Shown piece after piece: positions 10,295 to 20,283 of a DNA stretch of 64,000 nucleotides. The DNA lies in contig UCIA01000003.1 in the NCBI GenBank assembly GCA_900472295.1, forward strand, positions 13,220 through 77,219. Reading direction: 5' to 3'. The translations under genes and the position numbers were made by a program. The notes beneath the pieces were generated by a model. The model was not told the origin of the DNA and did no database searches. It worked only from the letters and a program-made list of their open reading frames with translations. This DNA comes from Hyphomicrobiales bacterium. GTDB taxonomy: Bacteria; Pseudomonadota; Alphaproteobacteria; Rhizobiales; Rhizobiaceae. Numbering within the stretch: the first letter of the stretch is position 1; each line of letters starts with the position of its first letter.

Positions 10295-10366
10295 TTAACG
10301 GGAAGACTGCTTCCCGAAAGTGCAATCCGCTGAGGCCACGTTCTGGAAAACGAAATCACTCGACAT
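10295..10366 (-). CDS. Putative 23-residue small protein
   Basis: An ATG at 10366 opens a 23-codon frame ending in TAA. The peptide begins MSSDFVFQNVASADC and ends GKQSSR; it is hydrophilic and has one cysteine. It is preceded by an unusually complete Shine-Dalgarno (10368-10382) at ideal spacing and followed, 66 bp past the stop, by a minus-strand terminator. These three signals together support a real small gene or a regulatory leader peptide. I do not recognise the family. The coding length is too short for codon bias to be decisive. Confidence 0.55.
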   Translation of the reverse strand: MSSDFVFQNVASADCTFGKQSSR

Positions 10367-10367
10367 C

Positions 10368-10382
10368 GGATCACCTCCTTTC
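10368..10382 (-). promoter_or_regulatory. Extended Shine-Dalgarno matching the 16S rRNA tail
   Basis: On the minus strand the 15 bases read GAAAGGAGGTGATCC, complementary to essentially the whole single-stranded 3' tail of 16S rRNA (GGATCACCTCCTTTC). AAGGAGG is separated from the ATG at 10366 by seven bases. Ordinary genes here use 4-7 complementary bases, so this site is exceptional. Confidence 0.75.
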
Positions 10383-10542
10383 GATTTGTTGAACACATAG
10401 AGATGATGGGGTGCGTCGCAGCAAAAGACAAGATGCCGATTTGAAATAGCCACCGCCGCGCCTGCCGCAGCGATGGGTTGCGATCGGCCGGCCGCGCGGG
10501 CAAACTGAGGGTGGGGAGACTGCCGGTACTCTGGAGGTATCC

Positions 10543-11811
10543 ATGGAGGCAGCCGAAAGGGCCGCTCGCATCGTGCGAACGGTGGTTGAAACGCTGAAGC
10601 CGGGCTTTGCGGTCAGGCTATGGACCGGCGAGCGGATCGGTCCGGCCACAGGTCCCGTGCTCACCATCAACGACCAGGACATTGTCTGGCAGGTGGTGAA
10701 GCGGCCGTCCTTGTCGACGCTGATCGAGATGTGGATTTCCAAGACGATAGACATCGAAGACGGGACGATTTTCGATTTCTACGCCCTGCCGTCGCAAGGC
10801 AAGCTGCGGACCAGGATCAAGTCGCTGCCGAAGCTGGCGATCCTGCGCGACCTGCCGGCGGTGCTCCTGTCACGCAAGCAGATGAGCGCGCGGAGCGATC
10901 TGTCCGGACGCAACCCTTATGTCAGCGGGTCAAGCCAGGAAGCGATCCAGCATCATTACGACATTTCCAACGCCTTCTACCGGCTCTTCCTCGACGAGCG
11001 CATGGTCTACAGCTGCGGCTATTTCACCGATTTCGCCAACGACATCGACCAGGCGCAGGCCGACAAGCTGGACCACATCTGCCGCAAGCTGCGGCTGAAG
11101 CCGGGCGAAAAGCTGCTCGACATCGGCTGCGGTTGGGGTGCCATGCTGATCCATGCGGCGAAGCATTACGGCGTCGTCGGCCATGGCGTCTCGCTGTCGC
11201 AGGCGCAGACCGATCTCGCCCGCGAGCGCATTCGCGCCGAGGGGCTGGAAGACCGCATCACCATCGAGATCAAATCCTATGCCGAGCTCAAAGGCTCCTT
11301 CGACAAGATATCGTCGATCGGCATGTTCGAGCATCTCGGCCTCGCCAACCACGCCACCTATTTCAAGACCGTCTATCGCCTGCTGAAACCCGGCGGCATC
11401 TATCTGCACCACGCCATCACGAGGCGCAGCAAGGGCGATTTGAAGAAGACCTTGCGCAAGGGGCCGGAGTTCAAGGCGCTGCTCAAATATATTTTCCCCG
11501 GCGGCGAGCTCGACACGATCGGCATGACCCTGGGCAATCTCGAGGCGCACGGCTTCCTCGTCTACGACGTCGAGAATCTGCGCGAGCACTATGCGCGCAC
11601 CTGCCGGCTGTGGGCGGAGCGGCTGCAGGCCCGCTTCGATGAAGCCATTGCCGAAGTCGGCGAGGCCAAGGCGCGGCTGTGGCTGCTCTATCTCACCGGC
11701 TGTTCGATCACATTCGAGCGCGCCTCGGCGCAGATATTCCAGACCGTCGTCACCAAACGCGCGCGCGGCCCGAGCGGCTTGCCGCCGACGCGGGCGGACT
11801 TGTACCGGTAG
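10543..11811 (+). CDS. cfa: Cyclopropane-fatty-acyl-phospholipid synthase family protein
   Basis: The 422-residue enzyme uses SAM to add a methylene bridge to unsaturated acyl chains of membrane phospholipids. The C-terminal methyltransferase domain shows the SAM loop LLDIGCGWG (191-199), QHHYDISNAFY (about 136-146), YSCGYF (156-161) and a conserved FEHLG. The N-terminal lipid-binding domain covers about 1-130. The ATG at 10543 has CTGGAGGT seven bases upstream. Rhizobia often carry several cfa paralogues, so which one this is remains open. It stands alone between the small gene and a repeat-rich spacer. Confidence 0.92.
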   Translation: MEAAERAARIVRTVVETLKPGFAVRLWTGERIGPATGPVLTINDQDIVWQVVKRPSLSTLIEMWISKTIDIEDGTIFDFYALPSQGKLRTRIKSLPKLAILRDLPAVLLSRKQMSARSDLSGRNPYVSGSSQEAIQHHYDISNAFYRLFLDERMVYSCGYFTDFANDIDQAQADKLDHICRKLRLKPGEKLLDIGCGWGAMLIHAAKHYGVVGHGVSLSQAQTDLARERIRAEGLEDRITIEIKSYAELKGSFDKISSIGMFEHLGLANHATYFKTVYRLLKPGGIYLHHAITRRSKGDLKKTLRKGPEFKALLKYIFPGGELDTIGMTLGNLEAHGFLVYDVENLREHYARTCRLWAERLQARFDEAIAEVGEAKARLWLLYLTGCSITFERASAQIFQTVVTKRARGPSGLPPTRADLYR

Positions 11812-11840
11812 CGGGGCCGGGGAGCCCTCGCGCCTTCGTC

Positions 11841-11989
11841 ATCCTCGGGCTTGACCCGAGGATCCATGCCGCGACATTGGCGGGGGAATGCGACGGGGCA
11901 GAATTCTTAATCGTTGCAAGGCCTTAACGTCACGGCAAGGATCCTAGGGTCTGCGCCGCGTCGCTTCGCTCCTTGCTTCGCCCTAGGAT
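11841..11989. repeat. Two mosaic palindromic repeats
   Basis: ATCCTCGGG (11841-11849) pairs with CCCGAGGAT (11855-11863), and ATCCTAGGG (11941-11949) pairs with CCCTAGGAT (11981-11989). The second hairpin encloses a TCGCTTCGCTCC/GCTTCG-rich loop. Both are members of related intergenic repeat families common in rhizobia. They sit between convergent cfa and the MOSC gene and no ORF is evident. Confidence 0.65.
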
Positions 11990-12058
11990 GACGAACGCGC
12001 GCAGATTTAGGCCAATCTCCAAGGTATGCGGCTTACCGCCTTGCGCTGTTGAGGTGCT

Positions 12059-12796
12059 CTACACAAACCGCATCGGTGCGCCGATCTCGACGTTGGCCGG
12101 CTGGTCCACCGTGCAGTAGACGCCGAGATTATGCGCGTTGTGGCGGACCAGATTGCGCAGGATGCCGGGGTCGTGGTCGAAGCCGTCCTGGCTGATGATG
12201 GTGAAGCCACAGCGGCGGCACGGCTCCGAGATGGTCACCAGCAGGTCGCCGATGGCGAGCTTGCGGCCGATCCATTCGGTCTCGGGAAACGACCCTTCGA
12301 CCGCTGCCATGTCGACGACGATGTTGGGGCGGAAGCGGCGCGGATCGGGAACGCCTTCGGGGTGCAGCGCCTTCAGCCGGGCCAGCGATGCGGTGGTCAA
12401 GAGATGGATCGGCGCCTTGCTGTAACGCGTTGCGGTCAACGGGCCGGCATAGAGGGGCGCGATCTCCCGGCTGAACGGCCGGATCGAGGCGCCGAAGCCG
12501 AGATAGGCCGAGACGGCGCGGTCGCATTCAGCACCCGGTGCTGCCAGCCAGTCGCCGTCGGGAACGGCGATCTCCAGCTCCCGGTCATTGCTCAACCGGG
12601 TGCGGATGCGCGGCACCTTGTGCCATTTCACGTCGCGATCTGGGCGCGCGATTTCGTTGTCGGAGACATCGACGAGGCCGAACAGCCGGTCGCCGCCTAT
12701 GGTCTCCACCCCGACCGAAATCGCGTCCCGGCGCTCGCCGGCAAGCGAGCTCGCGGGATAACGCCAGAGCTCCTTGACCGCGCCGAGTGCTGCCAT
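12059..12796 (-). CDS. MOSC domain-containing protein
   Basis: The 245-residue protein has an N-terminal MOSC beta-barrel region (about 1-80) and a C-terminal MOSC domain with RFRPNIVVD and the conserved cysteine in EPCRRCGFT. MOSC proteins carry or transfer sulfur to metal centres and include relatives of molybdenum cofactor sulfurase and mARC-type reductases. The partner here is unknown. The ATG at 12796 lies nine bases past the acs stop on the same strand, so it is probably co-transcribed with acs. The ribosome site is weak and may rely on coupling. Confidence 0.85.
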   Translation of the reverse strand: MAALGAVKELWRYPASSLAGERRDAISVGVETIGGDRLFGLVDVSDNEIARPDRDVKWHKVPRIRTRLSNDRELEIAVPDGDWLAAPGAECDRAVSAYLGFGASIRPFSREIAPLYAGPLTATRYSKAPIHLLTTASLARLKALHPEGVPDPRRFRPNIVVDMAAVEGSFPETEWIGRKLAIGDLLVTISEPCRRCGFTIISQDGFDHDPGILRNLVRHNAHNLGVYCTVDQPANVEIGAPMRFV

Positions 12797-12805
12797 CGAA
12801 CGCCG

Positions 12806-14761
<1,956 letters not shown>

Positions 14762-15076
14762 TTCTGGCATTCCTCCCGAACCGTTCCGCTGGCTTGGCGC
14801 CAACGGTTTCGCGGCAAGCTGCCCGCGAATTCGGCGGCATTATTAACAGTTCCGGGCTGGCGGCAACATTAGACGTTGGATTCGCGTGGCGGGATGCCGC
14901 AGTTGCTGTTTTCGGTTGTATCAGCACTCGGCGACGGTCGCTGCTAACTGCATGTTTTCGCGCGTAAAACCCGTTTGCGATCAGGAAAAATCAATAGACA
15001 GTTAAGGAACGGCGCGCACAATTTGGAGTTGGGAGGAATGGAGAATCAACCAGGGGACCGCCCAAAGGGGACTGCC
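14762..15076. other. Divergent intergenic region between acs and usg
   Basis: The 315-bp region contains the start signals of two divergent genes. GGGAGGA precedes acs on the minus strand. On the plus strand AAAGGGGACTGCC precedes usg. An alternative upstream usg start at 15038 directly abuts GGGAGGA, which is poor spacing. No operator, riboswitch or further ORF was recognised. Confidence 0.4.
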
Positions 15077-15349
15077 ATGCGCGACCATTCCGAAATGGAC
15101 CTGATGCTCAAGGGGTATGGCCTGACCACGGCCAAGATCCTGTATCACTTTCCCGACCACCCGCATCTGCTGCAGAGCTTCATCTGGCAGGATTACGATC
15201 TGGCGCCGAAGTTTCCGGTGCTGATCAAATTCATCGAGTTCTGGAAGGCCAGACTGGATGGGCCGTTGCATTCGATCAGCTACACGCACCAGAAGCTGAT
15301 CGCGCCGAATGAGTGGCGCAAGGTGGATGGGGAGTTCGTGCTGCACTGA
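15077..15349 (+). CDS. usg: Usg family protein
   Basis: The 90-residue protein matches the alphaproteobacterial Usg family, named for a gene upstream of trp genes in Caulobacter. Conserved blocks are LKGYGLTTAKILYHFPDHPHLLQSF (split by a short gap in some relatives), WQDYDLAPKFP and LDGPLHSI. The molecular function is not established. The ATG at 15077 was selected because AAGGGG precedes it with good spacing; the frame is open back to 14975. It is transcribed alone and followed by a long inverted repeat. Confidence 0.85.
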   Translation: MRDHSEMDLMLKGYGLTTAKILYHFPDHPHLLQSFIWQDYDLAPKFPVLIKFIEFWKARLDGPLHSISYTHQKLIAPNEWRKVDGEFVLH

Positions 15350-15360
15350 GCGGCGCGCCT

Positions 15361-15513
15361 AATCTCCCCCCTTGAGGGGGAGATGGCCGCAAAGCGGCCA
15401 GAGGGGGTCGGTTCGACCGGACGCGACCTCTTGCGGCAGATTGAGGCTAGCGCTCCACGCGCAACGACCCCCTCTGTCGCCTTCGGCGACATCTCCCCGC
15501 AAGGGGGGAGATT
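15361..15513. repeat. Long palindromic intergenic repeat
   Basis: Perfect 14-bp terminal arms AATCTCCCCCCTTG (15361-15374) and CAAGGGGGGAGATT (15500-15513) enclose further paired blocks: GGCCGC/GCGGCC (15385-15399) and GAGGGGGTCG (15401-15410) with CGACCCCCTC (15465-15474). The 153-bp unit fits between the convergent usg and aldo/keto reductase genes. It is of a type scattered in Mesorhizobium-like genomes and could fold into a large hairpin. Confidence 0.75.
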
Positions 15514-15527
15514 GGCAGCGCCAGCCC

Positions 15528-16562
15528 TCATACCGCCGGCGGATTGAGTCGGGCAAAGCCTTCCTGGCGGCGATAGGGGAAATACGGGTAGGGCGCGGTG
15601 ACTTCGCTTGCGGCGTCGAGCTTTTTGATCTGCTCCGGCGTCAACGCCCAGCCGACAGCGCTGAGGTTCTGGCGCAGCTGCTCTTCGTTGCGGGCGCCGA
15701 TGATGACGGAGGACACAGTCGGGCGCTGCAACAGCCAGTTGATGGCGATCTGCGGCACGGTCTTGCCGGTTTCTAGCGCCACCGCGTCGAGCGCATCCAT
15801 GACCCGGTAGAGATGCTCATCCGCGACCGGCGGGCCGAAATCGGCGGTGTCGTGCAGCCGGCTCTTTTCCGGCAGAGGCTGGCCGCGGCGGATCTTGCCG
15901 GTCAATCGGCCCCAGCCGAGCGGGCTCCACACCAGCGCGCCAACGCCTTGGTCGAGGCCGAGCGGCATCAGCTCCCACTCATAGTCGCGGCCGACCAGCG
16001 AATAGTAGACCTGATGCGCAGCATAGCGCGGGTAGCCGTGCTTGTCGGCCTCGGCCAGCGACTTCATCACTTGCCAGCCGGAGAAGTTCGAGACGCCGAC
16101 ATAGCGAAGCTTGCCGGCGCGCACGAGGTCGTCGAGCGTCGACAGTACTTCCTCGATCGGCGTGCCGGCGTCGAAGGCATGCAGTTGCAAGAGGTCGATG
16201 TAGTCGGTGCCCATGCGCTTCAGGGCGGCGTCGACGGATTTGATTAGCCGCGAACGGGATGAGCCCCAATCGGCCGGTCCGTCGCCCATCGGCAGCGACG
16301 TCTTGGTCGAGATCAGCACGGCGTCGCGGCGGCCCTTGATGGCTTCGCCCAGCACCTCTTCCGAAGCGCCGTTCGAATAGACGTCGGCGGTGTCGAACAG
16401 ATTGACGCCTGCCTCGAGGCAGATGTCGATCAACCGCCGTGCCTCCTTTGCGTCGCTGTCGCCCCAGGCGCCGAACAGCGGGCCGGAGCCGCCGAAGGTG
16501 CCGGCGCCGAAGGAGAGCGCGGGCACTTTCAGGCCCGATGCGCCGAGACGTCGATAATCCAT
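15528..16562 (-). CDS. Aldo/keto reductase
   Basis: The 344-residue NADPH-dependent oxidoreductase has a TIM-barrel with the catalytic tetrad visible as D57 (FDTADVY), Y62, K87 (STKTSL) and H128 (LLQLHAF). The C-terminal cofactor loop SVIIGARN is also present. It resembles the YajO/Kv-beta-like group of aldo/keto reductases; the substrate is unknown. The ATG at 16562 follows AAAGGA. It is the third gene of a likely operon (MFS exporter, esterase, this gene) divergent from a LysR regulator. Confidence 0.92.
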   Translation of the reverse strand: MDYRRLGASGLKVPALSFGAGTFGGSGPLFGAWGDSDAKEARRLIDICLEAGVNLFDTADVYSNGASEEVLGEAIKGRRDAVLISTKTSLPMGDGPADWGSSRSRLIKSVDAALKRMGTDYIDLLQLHAFDAGTPIEEVLSTLDDLVRAGKLRYVGVSNFSGWQVMKSLAEADKHGYPRYAAHQVYYSLVGRDYEWELMPLGLDQGVGALVWSPLGWGRLTGKIRRGQPLPEKSRLHDTADFGPPVADEHLYRVMDALDAVALETGKTVPQIAINWLLQRPTVSSVIIGARNEEQLRQNLSAVGWALTPEQIKKLDAASEVTAPYPYFPYRRQEGFARLNPPAV

Positions 16563-16606
16563 GTGTTTGTCCTTTCAGGTACGAGCCGAAGCTGCGGATG
16601 CGTCGC

Positions 16607-17890
16607 TCAGTTTTTGACCAGTGTGGCGAGGTCGATGGCGTCGGCCATGGCCTGGTTTCCCTTGTCGCCGGGATGCAGGTGGTCGCCGGAATCGAATTCG
16701 GGCAGCAGGCGTGTCGGATGCGCCGGATCGCGCAGCAGGAGGTCGAAATCGACCACGGCGTCGAAGGCGCCGCTGGTGCGGATCCAGTTGTTGATCCTCT
16801 GGCGCAGCGCGTCCTTTTCCGGCGTATAGTAGGTATCGAGCGGCGTCCCGCTCAACGCGCCTTCGAAGGGCGTCAGCGTGGCGCCGACAATGCTGAGATT
16901 GTGGGCGTGGGCCTGAGCGGCGAGCTGCAAGTAGCCGCTTGTCAAGGTTTCGAATGTAGGCAGGGCCTTTTCGGAGACGAAGGGCGTGCCTGGCCAGCTG
17001 ATGTCGTTGATGCCGATCAGCAGGATCACCGCCTTGACACCGGGCTGGGCCAGGACATCGCGGTCGAAGCGGGCGGATGCCTTCACGCCCATGGCGTCGT
17101 CCAGCAGCCTGGCGCCGGATATGCCGGCGTTGAGCACCGCTACCTGCTTCGGGGTGAGGCGCTCCGCCAGGAAGTCCGGCCAGCGGTTGTCGGCATCCAA
17201 AGTGGCGCCGGCGCCGTCGGTGATCGAATCGCCGATGGCGACGACAGCGCCATCATTTGCCGGTGCGTCGACCAGGATTTCGCTAATCAATATGCGTGCG
17301 TCGGTGGTCTGCGTGGCCGCGAATGCGTCCGAAGCCGTCTGATTGCCATCGCCGATATAGGCGGTCTGCTTGCCGTCCCAATGGAATGTGGCGAGCGGCG
17401 TTTCCTGCGGCAGATAGACCGAGACCGAAAGCCGGCTCAAGGCATCGAGGCGCAGGTCTACCGGATCGCTGATCAGAGATGTGCCCGGCGCGATTGCGGC
17501 CCTGGTCTGTCCGCCAAAGGTCAGTACGCGATCGGTGCCGGAGACGATTTTCGACCCCTCGCCGGCGACCGCCACATGGGCCTCGCCGATCTGGGCCGGC
17601 GTGCCGGTATATTCGTTCGACAGCACGACGCGGAATTTCTCGCCACCAAGGCTGATCCGGACCGTCTGGCGAATGGTCTGGTTCTCAAGCTGCGGCGGTA
17701 TCTTCACCGGCAAGGCAAAATCGGCGCTCCATCTCGATTGCGGACTGGCCAGCCAGGTGCCGACCCACGCTTGCTTTTCCCCGGCTATCGCCGGGCTGAA
17801 CATCAACGACGCCGCCAGTGCGAGCGAAACGAGCTTCAGATGCCTGGCCGCAATGGCGGCGTGGCGAACCGGATGTCTGCTGTTGGTCAC
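16607..17890 (-). CDS. Secreted SGNH/GDSL-family esterase
   Basis: This 427-residue protein carries an N-terminal signal peptide (hydrophobic core about 20-32, cleavage near IAG at 35-37). A beta-rich region precedes the SGNH hydrolase domain, with nucleophile S222 in GDSITDG, the block III GIND, and DHLHPGD near the C-terminus for the Asp-His pair. It is probably periplasmic or secreted and removes acyl or acetyl groups from a carbohydrate or other ester. The GTG at 17890 is the best start, with AGGAGA nine bases upstream. It lies 56 bp after the MFS gene and 44 bp before the aldo/keto reductase gene. Confidence 0.87.
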   Translation of the reverse strand: MTNSRHPVRHAAIAARHLKLVSLALAASLMFSPAIAGEKQAWVGTWLASPQSRWSADFALPVKIPPQLENQTIRQTVRISLGGEKFRVVLSNEYTGTPAQIGEAHVAVAGEGSKIVSGTDRVLTFGGQTRAAIAPGTSLISDPVDLRLDALSRLSVSVYLPQETPLATFHWDGKQTAYIGDGNQTASDAFAATQTTDARILISEILVDAPANDGAVVAIGDSITDGAGATLDADNRWPDFLAERLTPKQVAVLNAGISGARLLDDAMGVKASARFDRDVLAQPGVKAVILLIGINDISWPGTPFVSEKALPTFETLTSGYLQLAAQAHAHNLSIVGATLTPFEGALSGTPLDTYYTPEKDALRQRINNWIRTSGAFDAVVDFDLLLRDPAHPTRLLPEFDSGDHLHPGDKGNQAMADAIDLATLVKN

Positions 17891-17946
17891 AACGGTCTCT
17901 CCTGTTGGGTTCGTGCTTTTGTCGGTGGAACCTTTCGGCGCTGCGG

Positions 17947-19137
17947 TCACTCCGCGGCGCCGGGGCAGACGGCGACAGGTGCCAATCGCTCGCTTCTGTC
18001 GAGGCGCAGCGCCAGCGTGGCGACGCCGAGTGCCGCGACCGGCAGCAAAGCGGCGACCCAGGTCAGCGAGCCCAAGCCAAGGCCATGGGCAATCACCGCG
18101 CCGCCAAGCCAGGCGCCGGCGGCATTGCCGAGGTTGAAGGCGGCGATGTTGAAGGAGGAGGCGAGGCTTTGGCCGGCACCTTGCGCCTTTTCCAGCACCC
18201 ACATCTGCAGCGGCGCCACGGTGGCGAAGGCGGCAGCGCCGAGCAGGCCGACATAGATGACCGCCATTATCTGGCTGTGGACGGCGAAGGTCATGGTTGC
18301 CAGCACCAGCGCCAGCACGACGAGGCTGCCGAGCACGGCCGGCACCAGCCAGCGATCGGCGACCTTGCCGCCAAGCAGATTGCCGGCGATGAGGCCGCCA
18401 CCGAAGACAAGCAGGATCGGCGACACGGCCGCTTCGCTAAAGCCGGTGATCTCGGTCAGCAACGGGGCAATGTAGGTGAAGACGGCGAAGACGCCGGCAT
18501 AGCCAAGCACGGTGGTGGCCAGGCCGAGCAGCACGGGCGTGCGGCGCAGCACGGCAAGGTCGGCGCGCAGATTGGTCTTTTCGGGGGCTTCCTGGCTGCG
18601 TGGCACGAGAGTCAGGATGACGGCGAAGGCTGCCAGGCCGACCAGGGTTACGGCCCAGAAGGTGGCGCGCCAGCCAAAGGCCTGGCCGAGCCATGTGCCG
18701 AAGGGCACGCCGAGGATGTTGGCGATGGTCAGGCCGGTGAACATCAGCGCGATCGCCGAGGCCTTCTTGTTGGGCGCGACCAGGCCGGTGGCAACCACCG
18801 AGCCGACGCCGAAGAAGGTGCCATGGGCAAAGGCGGTGATGATGCGGGCGCCCATCAGCGTCCAGTAGTCAGGAGCGATCGCACAGGCGAGATTGCCGAG
18901 CGTGAAGATCGCCATCAGCGCCAAAAGCACGGTCTTGCGCGGCCAGTTGCCGGTGGCGATCGTCAAAAGCGGCGCGCCGATGACGACGCCCAGCGCATAG
19001 CCGGAAATGAGCTGGCCGGCGGCCGAGATCGAGACGCCGAGATCTTTGCTGACATCGATCAGCAGACCCATGATGACGAATTCGGTGACACCGATGCCGA
19101 AAGCACCGGCAGCGAGGGCATAAAGAGCAAGAGGCAT
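17947..19137 (-). CDS. MFS transporter, AraJ/YdhP-like
   Basis: The 396-residue membrane protein has about twelve hydrophobic segments and begins MPLALYALAAGAFGIG, a start very typical of the AraJ/YdhP drug-and-sugar efflux group. The loop GNWPRKTVLL resembles the MFS A-motif region. The ATG at 19137 was chosen by family comparison; its ribosome site is weak and an in-frame extension reaches 19239. Substrate unknown. It is the first gene of the putative MFS-esterase-reductase operon and its promoter shares 126 bp with a divergent LysR gene, which probably controls it. Confidence 0.9.
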   Translation of the reverse strand: MPLALYALAAGAFGIGVTEFVIMGLLIDVSKDLGVSISAAGQLISGYALGVVIGAPLLTIATGNWPRKTVLLALMAIFTLGNLACAIAPDYWTLMGARIITAFAHGTFFGVGSVVATGLVAPNKKASAIALMFTGLTIANILGVPFGTWLGQAFGWRATFWAVTLVGLAAFAVILTLVPRSQEAPEKTNLRADLAVLRRTPVLLGLATTVLGYAGVFAVFTYIAPLLTEITGFSEAAVSPILLVFGGGLIAGNLLGGKVADRWLVPAVLGSLVVLALVLATMTFAVHSQIMAVIYVGLLGAAAFATVAPLQMWVLEKAQGAGQSLASSFNIAAFNLGNAAGAWLGGAVIAHGLGLGSLTWVAALLPVAALGVATLALRLDRSERLAPVAVCPGAAE

Positions 19138-19245
19138 GGCGGTTTCCAGTTCGACAATGACGAGCGCCCTGTCCAAACCCGCGCCCCGACCCAGAAGATC
19201 GTGTCGCCACGCCTTGTGAACCAGACTTGCCATAGGCATATTTCC

Positions 19246-19262
19246 TGTGAAATAGATTCACA
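19246..19262. promoter_or_regulatory. Candidate LysR-type operator palindrome
   Basis: TGTGAA (19246-19251) and TTCACA (19257-19262) form a perfect inverted repeat with a five-base spacer, ending one base before the LysR ATG at 19264. The site fits the T-N11-A pattern of LysR boxes. Its position suggests autorepression, and it leaves no normal Shine-Dalgarno for the LysR gene. Another TTGTGAA lies at 19214-19220. Confidence 0.45.
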
Positions 19263-19263
19263 G

Positions 19264-20175
19264 ATGGCCAGACCCGACATCAACCGCTCCGGCGAGATCG
19301 AAGTGTTTGTCCGCGTCGTCGAGACGGGCAGCTTCTCGGCGGCAGCACGCGCGCTGCGCATGACGCCGTCGGCGGTCAGCAAACTGATCGCGCGGCTGGA
19401 GGCAAGGCTCGGCGCGCGGCTGGTCAGCCGCTCGACGCGCAAGCTGCAGCTGACGCCGGAAGGCACGGCCTTCTACGACAGCGGCGTGCGTATCCTGGCC
19501 GACATGGCGGCGGCCGAGCGCGAGGCGGCCGTGGGTGCCGCACCGCGTGGGCGGCTGCGCGTCAACAGCTACGTCCCCTTCGGGGTGCATCGGTTGATCC
19601 CGCTGCTGCCACGCTTTCTCGAACGCTATCCGGAGATCTCGGTCGATCTGGTGCTGACCGACAGCGTCATCGACCTGATGCAGGAGCGCGCCGACGTCGC
19701 CATTCGTGCCGGTCCGCTCGGCGAATCACGACTGGTGGCGCGCAAGCTCGGGCAATGCCGAATGACGGTCGTTGCCGCACCGTCCTACCTCAGGACGCAT
19801 GGCACGCCGCTGACACCGGCCGATCTCGATCAACACAATCGCATGGCTTTCGGCTTTGTCCGGCATGTCGATGGCTGGCAGTTCTTCGACGCAGCCGGCA
19901 ACGCGATCATGGTTCCCATCATGGGAAACACAGTGGTCAGCGACGGCGAGTCGATGCGGCTGATGGCGGTCGGCGGCGCCGGCATTGCCCGGCTGGCGCA
20001 CTGGCATGTGGCGGATGACATCGCGGCGGGTCGGCTGACGGCGCTGCTGGAGGATTTCAATCCAGGCGACGAGGAGCCCACCCACGCCGTCTATGTCGGC
20101 CAGGGCCAGCATTTGCCGGCACGGGTGCGGGCCTTTCTCGATTTTCTGGTCGAGAGCGTGCGGATGGGAGCATGA
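19264..20175 (+). CDS. LysR-family transcriptional regulator
   Basis: The 303-residue protein has an N-terminal winged helix-turn-helix (about 8-65, with GSFSAAARALRMTPSAVSKLI) and a C-terminal LysR substrate-binding domain (VNSYVPFGVHRLIP, ADVAIRAGPL). It probably regulates the divergent MFS-esterase-reductase genes in response to a small molecule. The ATG at 19264 lies directly behind a palindrome. The last codons and the stop are inside a dispersed palindromic repeat (20167-20217), so the C-terminus may have been changed by that element. Confidence 0.92.
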   Translation: MARPDINRSGEIEVFVRVVETGSFSAAARALRMTPSAVSKLIARLEARLGARLVSRSTRKLQLTPEGTAFYDSGVRILADMAAAEREAAVGAAPRGRLRVNSYVPFGVHRLIPLLPRFLERYPEISVDLVLTDSVIDLMQERADVAIRAGPLGESRLVARKLGQCRMTVVAAPSYLRTHGTPLTPADLDQHNRMAFGFVRHVDGWQFFDAAGNAIMVPIMGNTVVSDGESMRLMAVGGAGIARLAHWHVADDIAAGRLTALLEDFNPGDEEPTHAVYVGQGQHLPARVRAFLDFLVESVRMGA

Positions 20176-20217
20176 TCCCGAAAAGTGGAATCCGGTTTTC
20201 GGAAAAGATCATGCTCC
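20167..20217. repeat. Palindromic repeat overlapping the LysR 3' end
   Basis: GGAGCATGATC (20167-20177) and GATCATGCTCC (20207-20217) are perfect 11-bp arms; inside, CCGAAAA (20178-20184) pairs with TTTTCGG (20196-20202). The LysR stop codon TGA (20173-20175) lies in the left arm, so the element has entered the coding end. A half-copy is seen near 3589-3612. Confidence 0.7.
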
Positions 20218-20236
20218 AACAAGGTCCTGACAGACA

Positions 20237-20260
20237 TTCGGGAGCCAATTGGCTCCCGAA
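20237..20260. repeat. 24-bp perfect palindrome
   Basis: TTCGGGAGCCAATTGGCTCCCGAA is a perfect palindrome between the convergent LysR and aldo/keto reductase genes. As RNA it forms a ten-pair stem with an AATT loop. There is no strong T-tract on either side. It may be a terminator or a protein site. Confidence 0.5.
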
Positions 20261-20283
20261 GCATCAGATCAGCTGAGATAGAT

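Noticed and set aside
10367..10382. Identity to the 3' end of 16S rRNA considered as an rRNA fragment
   Set aside because: Only about 15 bases match, and in the antisense sense needed for a Shine-Dalgarno followed by a start codon.
17818..20175. A 785-codon open frame running through to the LysR stop
   Set aside because: Its first ~480 codons are antisense to the MFS and esterase genes; only the part from the ATG at 19264 shows family signatures.
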